Positions 30,428 through 39,329 of a DNA stretch of 64,000 bases are shown in pieces. Both the position numbers and the translations under genes were made by a program. Under the pieces are notes generated by a model, which ran no database searches, was not told the DNA's origin, and saw nothing but the letters and a program-made list of their open reading frames with translations. The stretch is from NCBI GenBank assembly GCA_016715245.1, contig JADKAS010000032.1, positions 1 to 64,000 on the forward strand. Direction: 5' to 3'. Origin of the DNA: Saprospiraceae bacterium. GTDB taxonomy: Bacteria > Bacteroidota > Bacteroidia > Chitinophagales > Saprospiraceae. How positions within the stretch are numbered: position 1 is the stretch's first letter; each line of letters begins with the position of its first letter.

Positions 30428-31588
30428 TTATTTCATCAGGCATATAATATTTGCTACAGGCAGCAAACGGGTAAGTTTTATGTCACTGGTAAATTGTGTG
30501 CGCAAGGCGAAATTGAGCAGGATATTTCTGTTCAATTTAAATTCGCCTCCATAAGCAATGGTATATTGTGTTTTGGTGTCAGTATTATTAAAATTGAGCC
30601 ATCCTGAACCTATATCTTCTGAGTATTTTGCACCAAAAATTTCTTCATCATCAAAAGCAACATCCTGGTCAACGTCAAAATAATTGCCCAGGTTTTCAAA
30701 AACAGTCTCGACATAAAAATTGTATTTATTACTTCCGTACCTATAACTAAGTCCAAACATTTTGTTTGAGCTATCACCAATCCTGGTGTATTTAATAAGT
30801 CCACTCACCAACCCATGATTTCCAGCCTTCAGACATCCGTTAAGCCATATTGCATATCCCGCCCTTTTTACTTTTAAGCTGTCTTTTCCTCCGTTGTCAT
30901 AGGTATAAACCGATCCGAAAGCAACATCAAGCATGGAAGAATTCCAGTTATCAGCGTTGTATTGATCCACCAAATTCCGGTATTTTTCCTTTGAAATATC
31001 CTGAACATTTTTTTGTTCATAACGAATAATATCCAACTCGCTTTCAATCTCTGCTTTCCGTTTTGGGTTTGTGGTTTTATACCTGAGAATGACAAGGGAA
31101 TCTATCTGACGGTTATAATAATCTATCTGTCGTTGATATTCCTTCGCTAGTTTTTCCAACAGCAATGAATCGCGTAGAATATCATTTTTTTTGTAGAGAT
31201 TTAGTTTCAGGGAATAAGACGCATGGTTGATATTGTCAATTTTGGCTGTACCTGCCGATAAGCTCAATGTGGATAATTTTTTAGCAACCATTCCTGAAGA
31301 AAGATACTCATCAAAACTTCTTTTTTTATAATAAAAATGCCATAGTGGCTGAGCTTCAAGTGCCAGATCAGGAGCCAGATTGTAATTTTTTATCCGCCAG
31401 TCCACTTTAAAACTCCTAAGGTCAGAAGGCCTCATCACAAATTCAGGATTTACTCCAAGCATAGCAAATGCCGGCGCAGAAGGAATAGATACTTCCGAAT
31501 TTTTAAGTTCCTCAAATACTTCTTCCTGTGCCGTTATTGTCGCACAGAAAAAAAATAAAAATGTATAGGCTAAGGTCAAATTTCTCAT
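30428..31588 (-). CDS. Outer membrane beta-barrel protein with coiled-coil insert
   Basis: About 386 residues. The signal peptide is LAYTFLFFFCATITAQ. The middle (about residues 135-215) is a charged helical region (LLLEKLAKEYQRQIDYYNRQ, KAEIESELDIIRYEQKNVQD), probably a coiled coil. Alternating beta-strand sequence then runs to the C-terminus (MFGLSYRYGSNKYNFYVETV, TQYTIAYGGEFKLNRNILLN), typical of an outer membrane barrel. The start ATG at 31588 is chosen because the signal peptide begins there. The family is not named. It sits between the leucine-rich T9SS protein and the small paralogues, with 62 and 94 bases of spacing. Confidence 0.75.
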   Translation of the reverse strand: MRNLTLAYTFLFFFCATITAQEEVFEELKNSEVSIPSAPAFAMLGVNPEFVMRPSDLRSFKVDWRIKNYNLAPDLALEAQPLWHFYYKKRSFDEYLSSGMVAKKLSTLSLSAGTAKIDNINHASYSLKLNLYKKNDILRDSLLLEKLAKEYQRQIDYYNRQIDSLVILRYKTTNPKRKAEIESELDIIRYEQKNVQDISKEKYRNLVDQYNADNWNSSMLDVAFGSVYTYDNGGKDSLKVKRAGYAIWLNGCLKAGNHGLVSGLIKYTRIGDSSNKMFGLSYRYGSNKYNFYVETVFENLGNYFDVDQDVAFDDEEIFGAKYSEDIGSGWLNFNNTDTKTQYTIAYGGEFKLNRNILLNFALRTQFTSDIKLTRLLPVANIICLMK

Positions 31589-31650
31589 GATTAGAATGAT
31601 CACTTTGTGAAAAAAGATATTTTGAAATTAAAAATTCAAAAGCCGGAAAC

Positions 31651-32678
31651 TCACCCTTTGACTATGCGGAAAAATTCATTTTTTATCCGGATTATGTACG
31701 TGCCTTGCGGCAAATCAAAAATGTTGACAATTCCCTCAGAGTAGATCGTCGAGACTGGAATTCCGGAAACATTAAATATTTCAATTTTAATTTCCTTTGT
31801 CAACCCTTCAATCCAAACGTAATCTCCGGCAGGATTCGGAAAAACCGATATTATTCCTTGCCCGGATTCATTTGTGTTTGAAATACATTTTTGGGAAATC
31901 TGATTGGTATTATTACAACCTTCGGCATTATTATTCACAAAACAATTTTCAGGTTTGGTTTGGATCAACCTACATATCGCGGGTGCGTTACAAATATTCA
32001 GCTTAGGATTATCATAGATAACCAACTGATTCCCTATTTGAAGAGATTCAGGAAGATCATATACCGAGATCAACTCGGGATTTTCGTAAATTCTCATAGT
32101 TTGGGCAATGATATGTAATTCCGACAACCCTGACAATGACTTCAACATCTTGTTTTTAAAAACAGAAAAATCTCCTCCAATAAATTTCACGTTTTCAAGT
32201 CCCTGCAAGGCCTCCAGGCTATCAGATTATAAATCTGAAAAATTCCGTTTATAGAATCCAGTTTAGATAAAGGACCCAGATTTTTTAAATGTTGATTATT
32301 GGAAATATAGAAAAAATCTCCTTTTACTTTTCGCAGGTTATTTAATCCATTCAGACTCTTTAAAATTTCATTATTCTGAATCCGTATATAACCTCCCACT
32401 TCATTCAATCCCGCCAAACCGATGATATTTTCCAAAAGGGAGGTATTTGAAATAGTCAGATTTCCGTGAATTTTTTCAATAATTTCCAATCCGTTCACAT
32501 TCTGAATATTACCCGTTATGAAAAGATCTCCGGTGATTTCTGTGCATCCTCCGCTATTTGATACAAAAGCCTGTAAATCTGCCTGGCTCTGAAGTGTGAG
32601 ATTTGGCTGTGAGCAAGGCTGCGAAAATAACAAATGGATTCTTATGAGAACGAGTAAAAATAAAAATGGTGTTTTCAT
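31651..32678 (-). pseudogene. Leucine-rich receptor-L-like protein with T9SS sorting domain, one-base deletion
   Basis: The ATG at 32678 begins a signal peptide (FLFLLVLIRIHLLFSQ). Repeats of the type ITGDLFITGNIQNVNGLEII, IIGLAGLNEVGGYIRIQNN and LRKVKGDFFYISNNQHL follow, as in receptor L-domain proteins. At 32223 one base is missing: adding a C (G on the coding strand) gives FQIYNLDSLEALQGLENVKF and joins the two halves exactly. The second half has more repeats and ends in a T9SS type A domain (VFPNPAGDYVWIEGL ... IIRIKNEFFRIVKG). The repaired protein is about 343 residues. It is first in a run of four secreted-protein genes, with a TAnnTTTG promoter match 33 bases before the ATG. Confidence 0.8.
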
Positions 32679-32710
32679 TTTAATTGAATTTGATTTAAAT
32701 AAATTTGAAG

Positions 32711-32718
32711 CAAAAGTA
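32711..32718 (-). promoter_or_regulatory. -7 element for the leucine-rich protein run
   Basis: On the minus strand TACTTTTG matches TAnnTTTG exactly, 33 bases before the ATG at 32678. A -33 element at ideal spacing is not clear. It faces away from the promoter at 32778. Confidence 0.5.
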
Positions 32719-32757
32719 GGGTAAGTCAAGGAGTGGATTTCATACTTTAGGATGAAT

Positions 32758-32785
32758 TTTGCTAGATGCACCCTTCATACCTTTG
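32758..32785 (+). promoter_or_regulatory. Bacteroidota-type promoter of the TPR kinase operon
   Basis: TTTG at 32758-32761 and TACCTTTG at 32778-32785, 16 bases apart, fit the TTTG/TAnnTTTG pattern. The element ends 23 bases before the ATG of the small first gene. Confidence 0.6.
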
Positions 32786-32808
32786 CCCGGAAATCAACAT
32801 GAAAGTCA

Positions 32809-32991
32809 ATGGATGACAAAATGAAAAATGATCAGAAAAATCAGGAAAATGATAAAGATCAAAATCCCGGATTTCTTTTGTCTAAGGAAGATAATCAGGT
32901 ATTTTTGTCTGTATTGTATCTTGACCTGGAACAAATTTCAGATAAAATAGAAGAAAATTTCAAATCTGCAGAACCCCAATTATTAAAATGA
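32809..32991 (+). CDS. Small hydrophilic protein upstream of TPR kinase
   Basis: 60 residues, highly charged at the N-terminus (MDDKMKNDQKNQENDKDQN) and amphipathic towards the end (SVLYLDLEQISDKIEENF). No signal peptide or known motif. Support for a real gene is its position 23 bases after a good promoter match and 36 bases before the kinase ATG in the same direction. It is not a shadow of another gene. A second in-frame ATG at 32821 is possible. It could be a small regulator of the operon, but that is a guess. Confidence 0.5.
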   Translation: MDDKMKNDQKNQENDKDQNPGFLLSKEDNQVFLSVLYLDLEQISDKIEENFKSAEPQLLK

Positions 32992-33027
32992 AATATATTT
33001 GTATATCTTCATGTCAAATAACCTAAT

Positions 33028-34839
33028 ATGAAAATCCTCGACCATCAAAAAATTAATTTGTCGATCGTCATTTCCGGAATTCTTATTTTTTGTTCGTCGG
33101 CTTTTTTATCAGGTCAAACATCTTTGAAAGATCGGCTTCAGACTACTCAGGACAGCATTCAGAAATATTACCAGAAGCAACCTGAAATAGCACTTGACTT
33201 TGCTTTTAAATATGAAAAAATTGCCAAAGAATCTGATAGCCTGAAGTACAAAGCCAAGGCAGATAATTTTTTAGGTATGTGTTATTACACGAATGGTGAA
33301 ATCGATAAAGCTATTCAGTTTTATGTCGCCGGCATTAAAAAATTTGAACAACTCAAAGATGTATGGTTTGTCTCCATGCTCAACAATAATATAGGCGCAG
33401 CCTACCAACACCGTAAAAAACCCAAAGAAACCATTCTGTATTATGAAAAAGCACTCAAGGGTTTTGAATCACTGAAAGATTCTGCCTGGATGGCTAATCT
33501 TTACAACAATATTTCCATTCAGAAAAACGAACTTGAGTTGTACGAAGAAGAACTTGCTCTAAAAAATAAAGCCTTAAATATTTATGTGGCACAGAAAGAC
33601 ACTCAAAGGATTTTGTTTACCAAAGGAAATCTTGCACATACATATTTTAAAACCGGGGATTATAAAAAGTCAATTGAAAACGCAGAGACTTTCCTGAATT
33701 CTCCTTTTAACAAAGCAGACTTGTCTGAAAAAGTTACCGTAATGCTGGCTTATTCCTATACCCTTCAAAAAACAGGCAATAGCACAAAGTCCATGAAGGT
33801 AATAAGAGAGACACTGGAACTTGCTGAAAAGAACGGATTTAAAGAAAACGAAATGAAAGCGCACAGCCACCTTGCCTCACTGTATGAAGATCAAAAAAAA
33901 TTTAAAGAAGCTTATTTTCATTTTAACAAGTTTTACAGGCTGCAGGACACATTATTCAACCAGCAAAAAGACGAAACCATCAATGAACTTCTGGTAAAAT
34001 ATGAGACTGAAAAAAAAGATGCAGAGATTGTTTTGCTGAATACAGAAAACGAACTAAAAAACCTTCAAATTTCACAATCAACTTATGTGAAAAGGGTATT
34101 GATTTTCGGATTGATTCTGGTTTCTCTACTTGCCTTTTTAGCGTGGCGACTTAAAAACACTAAAGCAAAAACCAACAGGGAGCTGACATCAAAAAACCAA
34201 ATGATATCCAAAGCATTGGAAGAAAAAAACATACTCCTCAGAGAGATACACCACCGGGTCAAAAATAATCTTCAGGTTATATCCAGTCTTCTTAAATTAC
34301 AATCACAATATATTGAAGATGAAGGCGCTATCAGGGCTATTGCTGAAGGTAGAAACAGGGTGCATTCTATGGCACTTCTCCATCAGAATCTCTATAAAGA
34401 AGATAACCTCACAGGGGTTGATATGAAGGAGTACTTTACCAACCTCATTGAAGGATTGTTTGAAGCATATAAGGTTTCCACAGGAACCATTAATCTAAAA
34501 ACTGATATACAGAATATTATACTTGATATCGACACTGTCATTCCTTTGGGGCTTATTGCTAACGAACTGATCAGCAATTCTCTCAAACACGCTTTTGTGG
34601 AAAATCCAGATCACGCTGAACTTGAAGTCAATCTTTATGAAAAAGATGGCAGGTTGATTTTCCAGGTCATAGACAATGGCAAAGGTTACAGTACTGAAGA
34701 AGCAGCTACCGGTAAAAAAAGTTTCGGACAGAAGCTGATACGTTCGCTTTCCGACAAACTCGAAGCAGACATGGAAATTATCAATGAAAAAGGAACCAAA
34801 GTCACCCTATTTATCAAAGATTACCAAAAAGCAGTTTGA
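33028..34839 (+). CDS. TPR sensor histidine kinase (HisKA_2 type)
   Basis: 603 residues. A signal sequence/first span (SIVISGILIFCSSAFLSGQ) is followed by about six TPR-like repeats (residues 60-330, for example NFLGMCYYTNGEIDKAIQFY and NNIGAAYQHRKKPKETILYY), one transmembrane helix (KRVLIFGLILVSLLAFLAW, about 353-371), a short coiled coil and a HisKA_2 domain. Its histidine is in LLREIHHRVKNNLQVISSLL (about 404-423). The HATPase has the N-box LIANELISNSLKHAF and G-box VIDNGKGYS. This differs from the HisKA type of the 1-15 kb kinases. It is intact and immediately followed by its cognate LuxR-type regulator, so the pair forms a complete two-component system with a periplasmic TPR sensor. Confidence 0.93.
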   Translation: MKILDHQKINLSIVISGILIFCSSAFLSGQTSLKDRLQTTQDSIQKYYQKQPEIALDFAFKYEKIAKESDSLKYKAKADNFLGMCYYTNGEIDKAIQFYVAGIKKFEQLKDVWFVSMLNNNIGAAYQHRKKPKETILYYEKALKGFESLKDSAWMANLYNNISIQKNELELYEEELALKNKALNIYVAQKDTQRILFTKGNLAHTYFKTGDYKKSIENAETFLNSPFNKADLSEKVTVMLAYSYTLQKTGNSTKSMKVIRETLELAEKNGFKENEMKAHSHLASLYEDQKKFKEAYFHFNKFYRLQDTLFNQQKDETINELLVKYETEKKDAEIVLLNTENELKNLQISQSTYVKRVLIFGLILVSLLAFLAWRLKNTKAKTNRELTSKNQMISKALEEKNILLREIHHRVKNNLQVISSLLKLQSQYIEDEGAIRAIAEGRNRVHSMALLHQNLYKEDNLTGVDMKEYFTNLIEGLFEAYKVSTGTINLKTDIQNIILDIDTVIPLGLIANELISNSLKHAFVENPDHAELEVNLYEKDGRLIFQVIDNGKGYSTEEAATGKKSFGQKLIRSLSDKLEADMEIINEKGTKVTLFIKDYQKAV

Positions 34840-34841
34840 AT

Positions 34842-35441
34842 ATGTCCGTAAGAGTTTTGATTGTCGAAGACGAACCCATCATATCCGATGATATAGAATC
34901 AACGCTATTAGCGAATGACTATGATATTGCCGGAAAGGCATACAGCAGTACACAGGCTTTGGATATGCTGATCAACAGGTCACCCGACATTGTATTGCTG
35001 GATATTTCCATAAAGGGAGACAAAGACGGTATTGATATTGCGGCTATAATTCGTGAGAAATATCACCTTCCATTCATTTTTCTCACCTCTTTCAGCGACA
35101 AAATCACTCTGGAAAGGGCAATCCCAACCATGCCTTACGGATATATAGTCAAACCCTTCAAAGACAGAGACATTATCACATCAATAGAATTGGCAATGTT
35201 TCGTTTTGCTTCGGAAAACAATACAACCTCATTGGATAAAACTTCGATTGAAAACAGATTTGGCATACAGCTGACCAAAATGGAATTTCAAGTACTATGG
35301 ATGATTTGGGAAGGTAAATCCAATCAGGCGGCAGCCAAAGAATTATTTCTTTCGGTCAATACGGTTAAAACCCATGTCCGCAATCTTTTTGAAAAATGTA
35401 ATGTTCGCAATAGAAATGAATTGATGGTGATGTTGCGGTGA
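34842..35441 (+). CDS. Response regulator, receiver plus LuxR-type HTH
   Basis: 199 residues. The receiver (1-120) has VLIVEDEPIISDDIE, the acceptor Asp in PDIVLLDISIKGDKDGI, the Thr/Ser switch in FIFLTSFSD and Lys in GYIVKPFKDRDI. The C-terminal domain (about 140-199) is a LuxR/GerE helix-turn-helix (KSNQAAAKELFLSVNTVKTH, NLFEKCNVRNRNELM). ATG 34842 follows the kinase stop by two bases; a TTG at 34836 overlapping it is an alternative start. The DNA target is unknown. The divergent run of secreted-protein genes starting at 32678 is the obvious candidate because of its shared intergenic region. Confidence 0.93.
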   Translation: MSVRVLIVEDEPIISDDIESTLLANDYDIAGKAYSSTQALDMLINRSPDIVLLDISIKGDKDGIDIAAIIREKYHLPFIFLTSFSDKITLERAIPTMPYGYIVKPFKDRDIITSIELAMFRFASENNTTSLDKTSIENRFGIQLTKMEFQVLWMIWEGKSNQAAAKELFLSVNTVKTHVRNLFEKCNVRNRNELMVMLR

Positions 35442-35625
35442 GGTTAGGAATGTGTTCTCACAGATTCCGGAAACATATAGTCTGACAATTTACTCCGGCT
35501 TGTATAATCTTGAATTGATCGGATGTATTTTAATTCTGAACTTGATTTCATTGCCCACAGGTGTCACAAGACTGGTCTAATTATCATAGATTGGAACTTA
35601 AAGGACTATTTATAATTGTAGTATT

Positions 35626-36750
35626 TTATAACTCACTGGGAATTTTACCTGTAAACTTTTTAATCGCACGTTGAAAAGTAGCTTTTGAGTTAAAACCGCA
35701 GTCGTAGGCAATCGCTACCAGGGTCAGCTGTCTACTGGATGGATCTTTGATGGTTTTCTGAAATTCAAATGCTCTGTATTCGTTAATGTAGTCATTGAAG
35801 TTTTTTTCAAAATGATTATTGATGATTCCTGATAAAAAGGTAGTATTGGTATTCATTTTTAAGGCCAGGTCCCGCAAGGTCAAATCAGGGTTGAGGAAGG
35901 GTTTTGTTGATTCCATATAACCCTTCAGTTTCTCCTTGAAAATCAGTTCATCCGGAGTAAACGTTTTTTCTTTATTTTCCTCTGTTACCTCTTTCATATC
36001 TTCGTAGGCAATATTTTTCTCCTGTTTCTGATTAAACCCCGAAATACCTACATATACTATCGTAATGACAGTAAAAAGTTGCCAATAATAATCCTGATCA
36101 TAAGGAAGATTATAAATGACATCCACAATAGTATTAAACAAGTGTATTATCGCACCAATAAGGAAAAAAATTAAAAAATTTCGGAGCCATTTTAACTCAA
36201 TTTCATAAATATTTGAATATTGGTTTTCAGCCCAGGATTTATAATTTCTATATATTTTTAATGCCTTTGTAAAATAATAAAATATACCTCCATAATTGAG
36301 CACATACAAAAATATTTCCCATGGAACACCAATGGAAGAATTGTATAAACCCTTCTGTGGTGTGAGACCTAAAAACAATAATACTATAGAAATGCCAACA
36401 TAAAAAAAATAAGGGATAAGGTGATAGAGATGTTTCCATGTAAATCTGAAATGTACATTGGTTTGAGCCAGAAAATAAAAATATACAGAAGCCGGAAATA
36501 ACCATGGAAAATGTCGCGGCCATCCATCCAGTTCCTCCCATAGATAATTGATGCCTTCAAATCCAAAGGTGTAATCCTGTAGAAGCATGGCCATAAAAAA
36601 CATTACCAATCCTAATATGATATCAGATAATTTTTCTTCACGAATACCCCGAATTACAAATAATATAAAAAAGAGCAAGCCAAAAAAATATCCGAATTGA
36701 AGACCTGTGGTTTTCAAACTGATCATCATTGGCATTAACAAATTGAACAT
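35626..36750 (-). CDS. Membrane-anchored AraC-family regulator
   Basis: 374 residues. About seven hydrophobic spans fill residues 10-235 (for example FGYFFGLLFFILFVIRG, LRNFLIFFLIGAIIHLF). A charged linker precedes a cytoplasmic AraC-type double HTH at the C-terminus (LTLRDLALKMNTNTTFLSGI and LTLVAIAYDCGFNSKATFQR, ending KFTGKIPSEL). This membrane-HTH architecture is common in Bacteroidota. It presumably senses an envelope signal and binds DNA while membrane-bound. A TACTTTTG promoter match lies 38 bases before the ATG at 36750. The next gene on its left is convergent; on its right lies the head-GIN operon in the same direction. Confidence 0.9.
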   Translation of the reverse strand: MFNLLMPMMISLKTTGLQFGYFFGLLFFILFVIRGIREEKLSDIILGLVMFFMAMLLQDYTFGFEGINYLWEELDGWPRHFPWLFPASVYFYFLAQTNVHFRFTWKHLYHLIPYFFYVGISIVLLFLGLTPQKGLYNSSIGVPWEIFLYVLNYGGIFYYFTKALKIYRNYKSWAENQYSNIYEIELKWLRNFLIFFLIGAIIHLFNTIVDVIYNLPYDQDYYWQLFTVITIVYVGISGFNQKQEKNIAYEDMKEVTEENKEKTFTPDELIFKEKLKGYMESTKPFLNPDLTLRDLALKMNTNTTFLSGIINNHFEKNFNDYINEYRAFEFQKTIKDPSSRQLTLVAIAYDCGFNSKATFQRAIKKFTGKIPSEL

Positions 36751-36787
36751 CGTTCTATTTTTATAAAGGTATTCTAAAATTATTCAG

Positions 36788-36795
36788 CAAAAGTA
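36788..36795 (-). promoter_or_regulatory. -7 element of the AraC-family gene
   Basis: TACTTTTG on the minus strand is an exact TAnnTTTG match, 38 bases before the ATG at 36750. It is located just beyond the 3' end of the head-GIN gene. Confidence 0.45.
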
Positions 36796-36808
36796 AGTTA
36801 ATAAATTT

Positions 36809-37495
36809 TTATAATTTGTTTTTGATAATTTTTCCGTTTCCGATGATATTTGAAAATGGTCTGGAAGATCCTTTTCCCACTTGAATCACATCTCCGTTCC
36901 CGGTGCCCTTTACCCCAAATGAGTCTGAAGCTTTTATTTTTATATCACCGTTTCCAATCGTATGGATGCCAGCGGAAATACAATCCAAATTATCTGCCAA
37001 AACGTCTCCGTTTCCTGTTTTTGAAATTTCCAGTTCATCAATATTTCCTTTCAGTACTGCATCGCCATTTCCCTGTTGTTCAAGTCTGAAATATCTGCCC
37101 GTGATACCCGAAACAACAATGTTGCTGTTTCCTCTGTGTTTTATCACTGATGCTTCCGGCATGGTAATTTTTATTCTGGCATTGATATTTTCCAGATACA
37201 GTCTTCCGTTTTTGTTACCTGCCATACTGATAGTCAATTCATTTTCTGCTTCATTGAGTTCAAACTCCACCCGTCCGGCCAAATTATCATCCATATCAAT
37301 CACTACATAATGTGGTTGTCCGATAAGTATTTCTATCTTTCCTTCTAAATCCAGAAGGTTAATTTTGTCATATCCGGTTTTCGAATACCTGAGTGTACTT
37401 ATTTTCCCGCTTCCTTTCAAAGGTGCATTTTGTGCGAATATATTCGTGTTTATTAATAAAATCATCACGGTTGCAATGTTAAATATATGTTTCAT
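36809..37495 (-). CDS. Head-GIN domain (DUF2807) protein
   Basis: 228 residues with a signal peptide (IATVMILLINTNIFAQ). A right-handed beta-helix-like DUF2807 domain follows, with short repeating strands such as GRYFRLEQQGNGDAVLKGNI, ISKTGNGDVLADNLDC, HTIGNGDIKIKASDSFGV and GTGNGDVIQVGKG. The recurring GNGD turn is a good marker. The molecular role of the family is not settled; members are usually periplasmic or surface proteins. The ATG at 37495 overlaps the probable read-through end of the preceding lipoprotein gene closely (stop 37506), so it is the last gene of the operon starting at 38703. Confidence 0.87.
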   Translation of the reverse strand: MKHIFNIATVMILLINTNIFAQNAPLKGSGKISTLRYSKTGYDKINLLDLEGKIEILIGQPHYVVIDMDDNLAGRVEFELNEAENELTISMAGNKNGRLYLENINARIKITMPEASVIKHRGNSNIVVSGITGRYFRLEQQGNGDAVLKGNIDELEISKTGNGDVLADNLDCISAGIHTIGNGDIKIKASDSFGVKGTGNGDVIQVGKGSSRPFSNIIGNGKIIKNKL

Positions 37496-37505
37496 GTTTT
37501 TTGAT

Positions 37506-37870
37506 TTAAGATTTAATGTTAAATTTTATTTTACAGATGATAGTCTCTTGGGTCGTTTCAAATAGAATTTTTCTGTTGTCATGATACTGAAGTTCAAACG
37601 CTCCATTTAAACAAATTTTACTTCTGTAAAAAGATAACCCGTTACAAAAGTGATATCGATAGCATACATACTATCTTTAAAAACAGGTTTCATTTCTATG
37701 TCTGTTTCCCAGTTGAGGGGACTTTGTGCACCGCGTATTCCTACAGATTTAATATTGTCAATTCCGCTGACATCCAGTAAAAATTTTACCTTTCTTTTAT
37801 AGGTTTTTTGTACACAGGAATCCAAAGTTGCAACGACCAATATTACCCATATAAACATCAAATGTTTCAT
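37506..37870 (-). pseudogene. Starch-binding-like (CBM20-type) small lipoprotein, one-base deletion
   Basis: A SpII signal (IWVILVVATLDSCVQK) precedes a short beta-domain: VKFLLDVSGIDNIKSVGIRG, QSPLNWETDIEMKPVF and TFVTGYLFTEVKFV. This resembles the starch-binding/CBM20-like fold found before hydrolases in Bacteroidota. The frame stops at 37607. One extra A in the run at 37609-37611 (T on the coding strand) would extend it through LNGAFELQYHDNRKILFETT, the usual second half of this domain (NG.FEL...NR.I), to TAA 37506-37508. The repaired length is about 121 residues. The carbohydrate-binding role is inferred from similarity of pattern only. Confidence 0.65.
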
Positions 37871-37874
37871 TGTA

Positions 37875-38354
37875 TTATATTTTTAAATGGTTATATATAA
37901 AATAATCCAAACCGAATCTACCGGAACCCAAAACCATGTAAAAAACACTTAGCCATAAAAAACCTAAGTCGGGAAACATATTCCATGTCCCACTATTGCT
38001 TTGCTGGAAAAAAACAGCCACCAACATGGTACAAAAAATGAAAAAAGATGTGAGACGGGTATTAAAACCAAAAATCCAAAATAGTCCTCCCACAGCTTCA
38101 CTGAATGCTGCCATCAAGGCAAAAAATACAGGAAACCATGAAAACGGAGGACCAAAGGCTTCCACATCTCCGGGAAACCAAAAAGCCACTTCAAACAAAC
38201 CAAGATTATTTTCTTCCGGTGACCAGGGCATACCAAATTTTGCTGCACCAAAGTTGGTAGCAAGAAGAAAACCATATACCACTCTGGGAATAGTAAGGAA
38301 TAAATCCTGATTCTAATCAGGCATAAAAATGGGCTTAAATATTTTCTCCATCAT
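37875..38354 (-). CDS. DoxX-family membrane protein, in-frame stop near N-terminus or late start
   Basis: Four membrane spans: VVYGFLLATNFGAAKFGM, PVFFALMAAFSEAVGGLFWI, LTSFFIFCTMLVAVFFQQ and LGFLWLSVFYMVLGSGRFGL, the DoxX/SURF4-like layout with the conserved EAVGGL region. The natural N-terminus seems to be the double ATG at 38354 (MMEKIFKPIFMPD). A TAG at 38313-38315 interrupts the frame before NQDLFLTIPR leads into span 1. Otherwise translation must start at GTG 38282, which would begin inside the first span. The TAG is within a perfect 16-bp palindrome (CCTGATT-CT-AATCAGG). It lies between two lipoprotein genes, one base from the upstream one. The function is unknown beyond the family. 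Confidence 0.75.
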
Positions 38355-38355
38355 T

Positions 38356-38703
38356 TTAATTATTTTTATATCCCATAGATAATCCAATATCTCCTCTTAC
38401 GCGCAGACTTACACTGGCTGAAACAGAATGATGGTTTTCAATTCTAAGCGCAGTGTTTTTATCCACTTTCACTTTAACCGTTTTATTAGGTAGGACATCC
38501 AGAGGTGAATGTTTTCCTCCCTGGACAGGTATTTCCCACAACCGGAGTTCCTTGTCAGAAAGATTTTTTATTTTTACTGAAAATTTTCCATGAACATTAT
38601 TTCCCAATTCAAAAGATTCATTGGGTTTAATCATGGTAACAGATGTCAAACTACATGATGAAAGTAGGGTAAGAAGAAATGAGATAGTGATGAACGTTTT
38701 CAT
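38356..38703 (-). CDS. Small lipoprotein, unknown
   Basis: 115 residues from the ATG at 38703. The SpII signal is TFITISFLLTLLSSCSLTSV with the lipid Cys near residue 17. The mature part is a beta-rich domain (GNVHGKFSVKIKNLSDKELR, LPNKTVKVKVDKNTALRIEN) ending in GDIGLSMGYKNN. I do not recognise the family. A longer upstream reading to 38799 lacks a signal sequence and runs through the operator region, so it was not used. First gene of a four-gene operon with DoxX, the CBM-like lipoprotein and head-GIN protein. Confidence 0.75.
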   Translation of the reverse strand: MKTFITISFLLTLLSSCSLTSVTMIKPNESFELGNNVHGKFSVKIKNLSDKELRLWEIPVQGGKHSPLDVLPNKTVKVKVDKNTALRIENHHSVSASVSLRVRGDIGLSMGYKNN

Positions 38704-38784
38704 TTTATTATAAATTTTAGGGCTACGATATTGTAACAAGGCAAAGGTGAAAGGTTTTAAAAACATCGAAGTTGCTTTTTGTAA

Positions 38785-38814
38785 TTTGAGACGTCTCAAA
38801 TCATATTTTGAGAC
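38785..38814. promoter_or_regulatory. Perfect 16-bp palindrome with extra half-site (probable operator)
   Basis: TTTGAGACGTCTCAAA (38785-38800) is perfectly palindromic, and its half TTTGAGAC recurs at 38807-38814, 22 bases after the first, i.e. about two helical turns. It lies upstream of the lipoprotein operon. The nearest -7-like element, CACCTTTG at 38742-38749 on the minus strand, is a near match to TAnnTTTG. The site would be at about -50 to -80, an activator-like position. Confidence 0.55.
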
Positions 38815-38862
38815 AAAAACAGATTTACATTCCTATTAATTCATTATAAAAACCCTGCATAA

Positions 38863-39048
38863 TCAATAGAAAATCTCTCTTTAAAAGAAGGGGAGATTCA
38901 TCTGATTCCTGACCTCTATGAGAAAACTGAAGAAAGCACCGTCATTTTAATTAAAGAAATCGGTGTTTCTTTCAATAAGCTATTGGATACTGGAAAATAT
39001 CAGCAATATTGTACATCGATCCCGGAATTTGCAGAATATTCAATTTAA
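38863..39048 (+). pseudogene. Open remnant without start codon
   Basis: An open frame of about 60 codons with protein-like composition (GEIHLIPDLYEKTEESTVIL, IKEIGVSFNKLLDTGKYQQY) but no ATG/GTG/TTG near its beginning and a stop directly upstream. It may be the tail of a decayed gene. I do not recognise it. Confidence 0.25.
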
Positions 39049-39329
39049 ATCTATATGTTTTGAGTATTCACTTAATAGAACGAATTGTTCTCAAAAATCA
39101 TCTCCGCTTTTTAAATTTCTCTGCCTGGAAGTTTAAACATCTCATCTTTTTTGATTTTATAAAATGTGCACCATAAAACATTCTGATTAATAAAATCCAT
39201 ACATGATAAATGTACGCAGTGTTTTTAATAGTAAAAAAACAGGACTTTGTCGAAAATTTCAAGAATCCTATCTCTGATGTAAATAAAAAGATATACATTG
39301 ATTTCTTTTTCCCATTTAAATGTAAAATC
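39049..39329. other. Non-coding stretch
   Basis: AT-rich leader before the DUF2911 gene. Nothing further is supported. The frame of the DUF2911 gene stays open back to 39210, but that part lacks a signal peptide. Confidence 0.4.
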
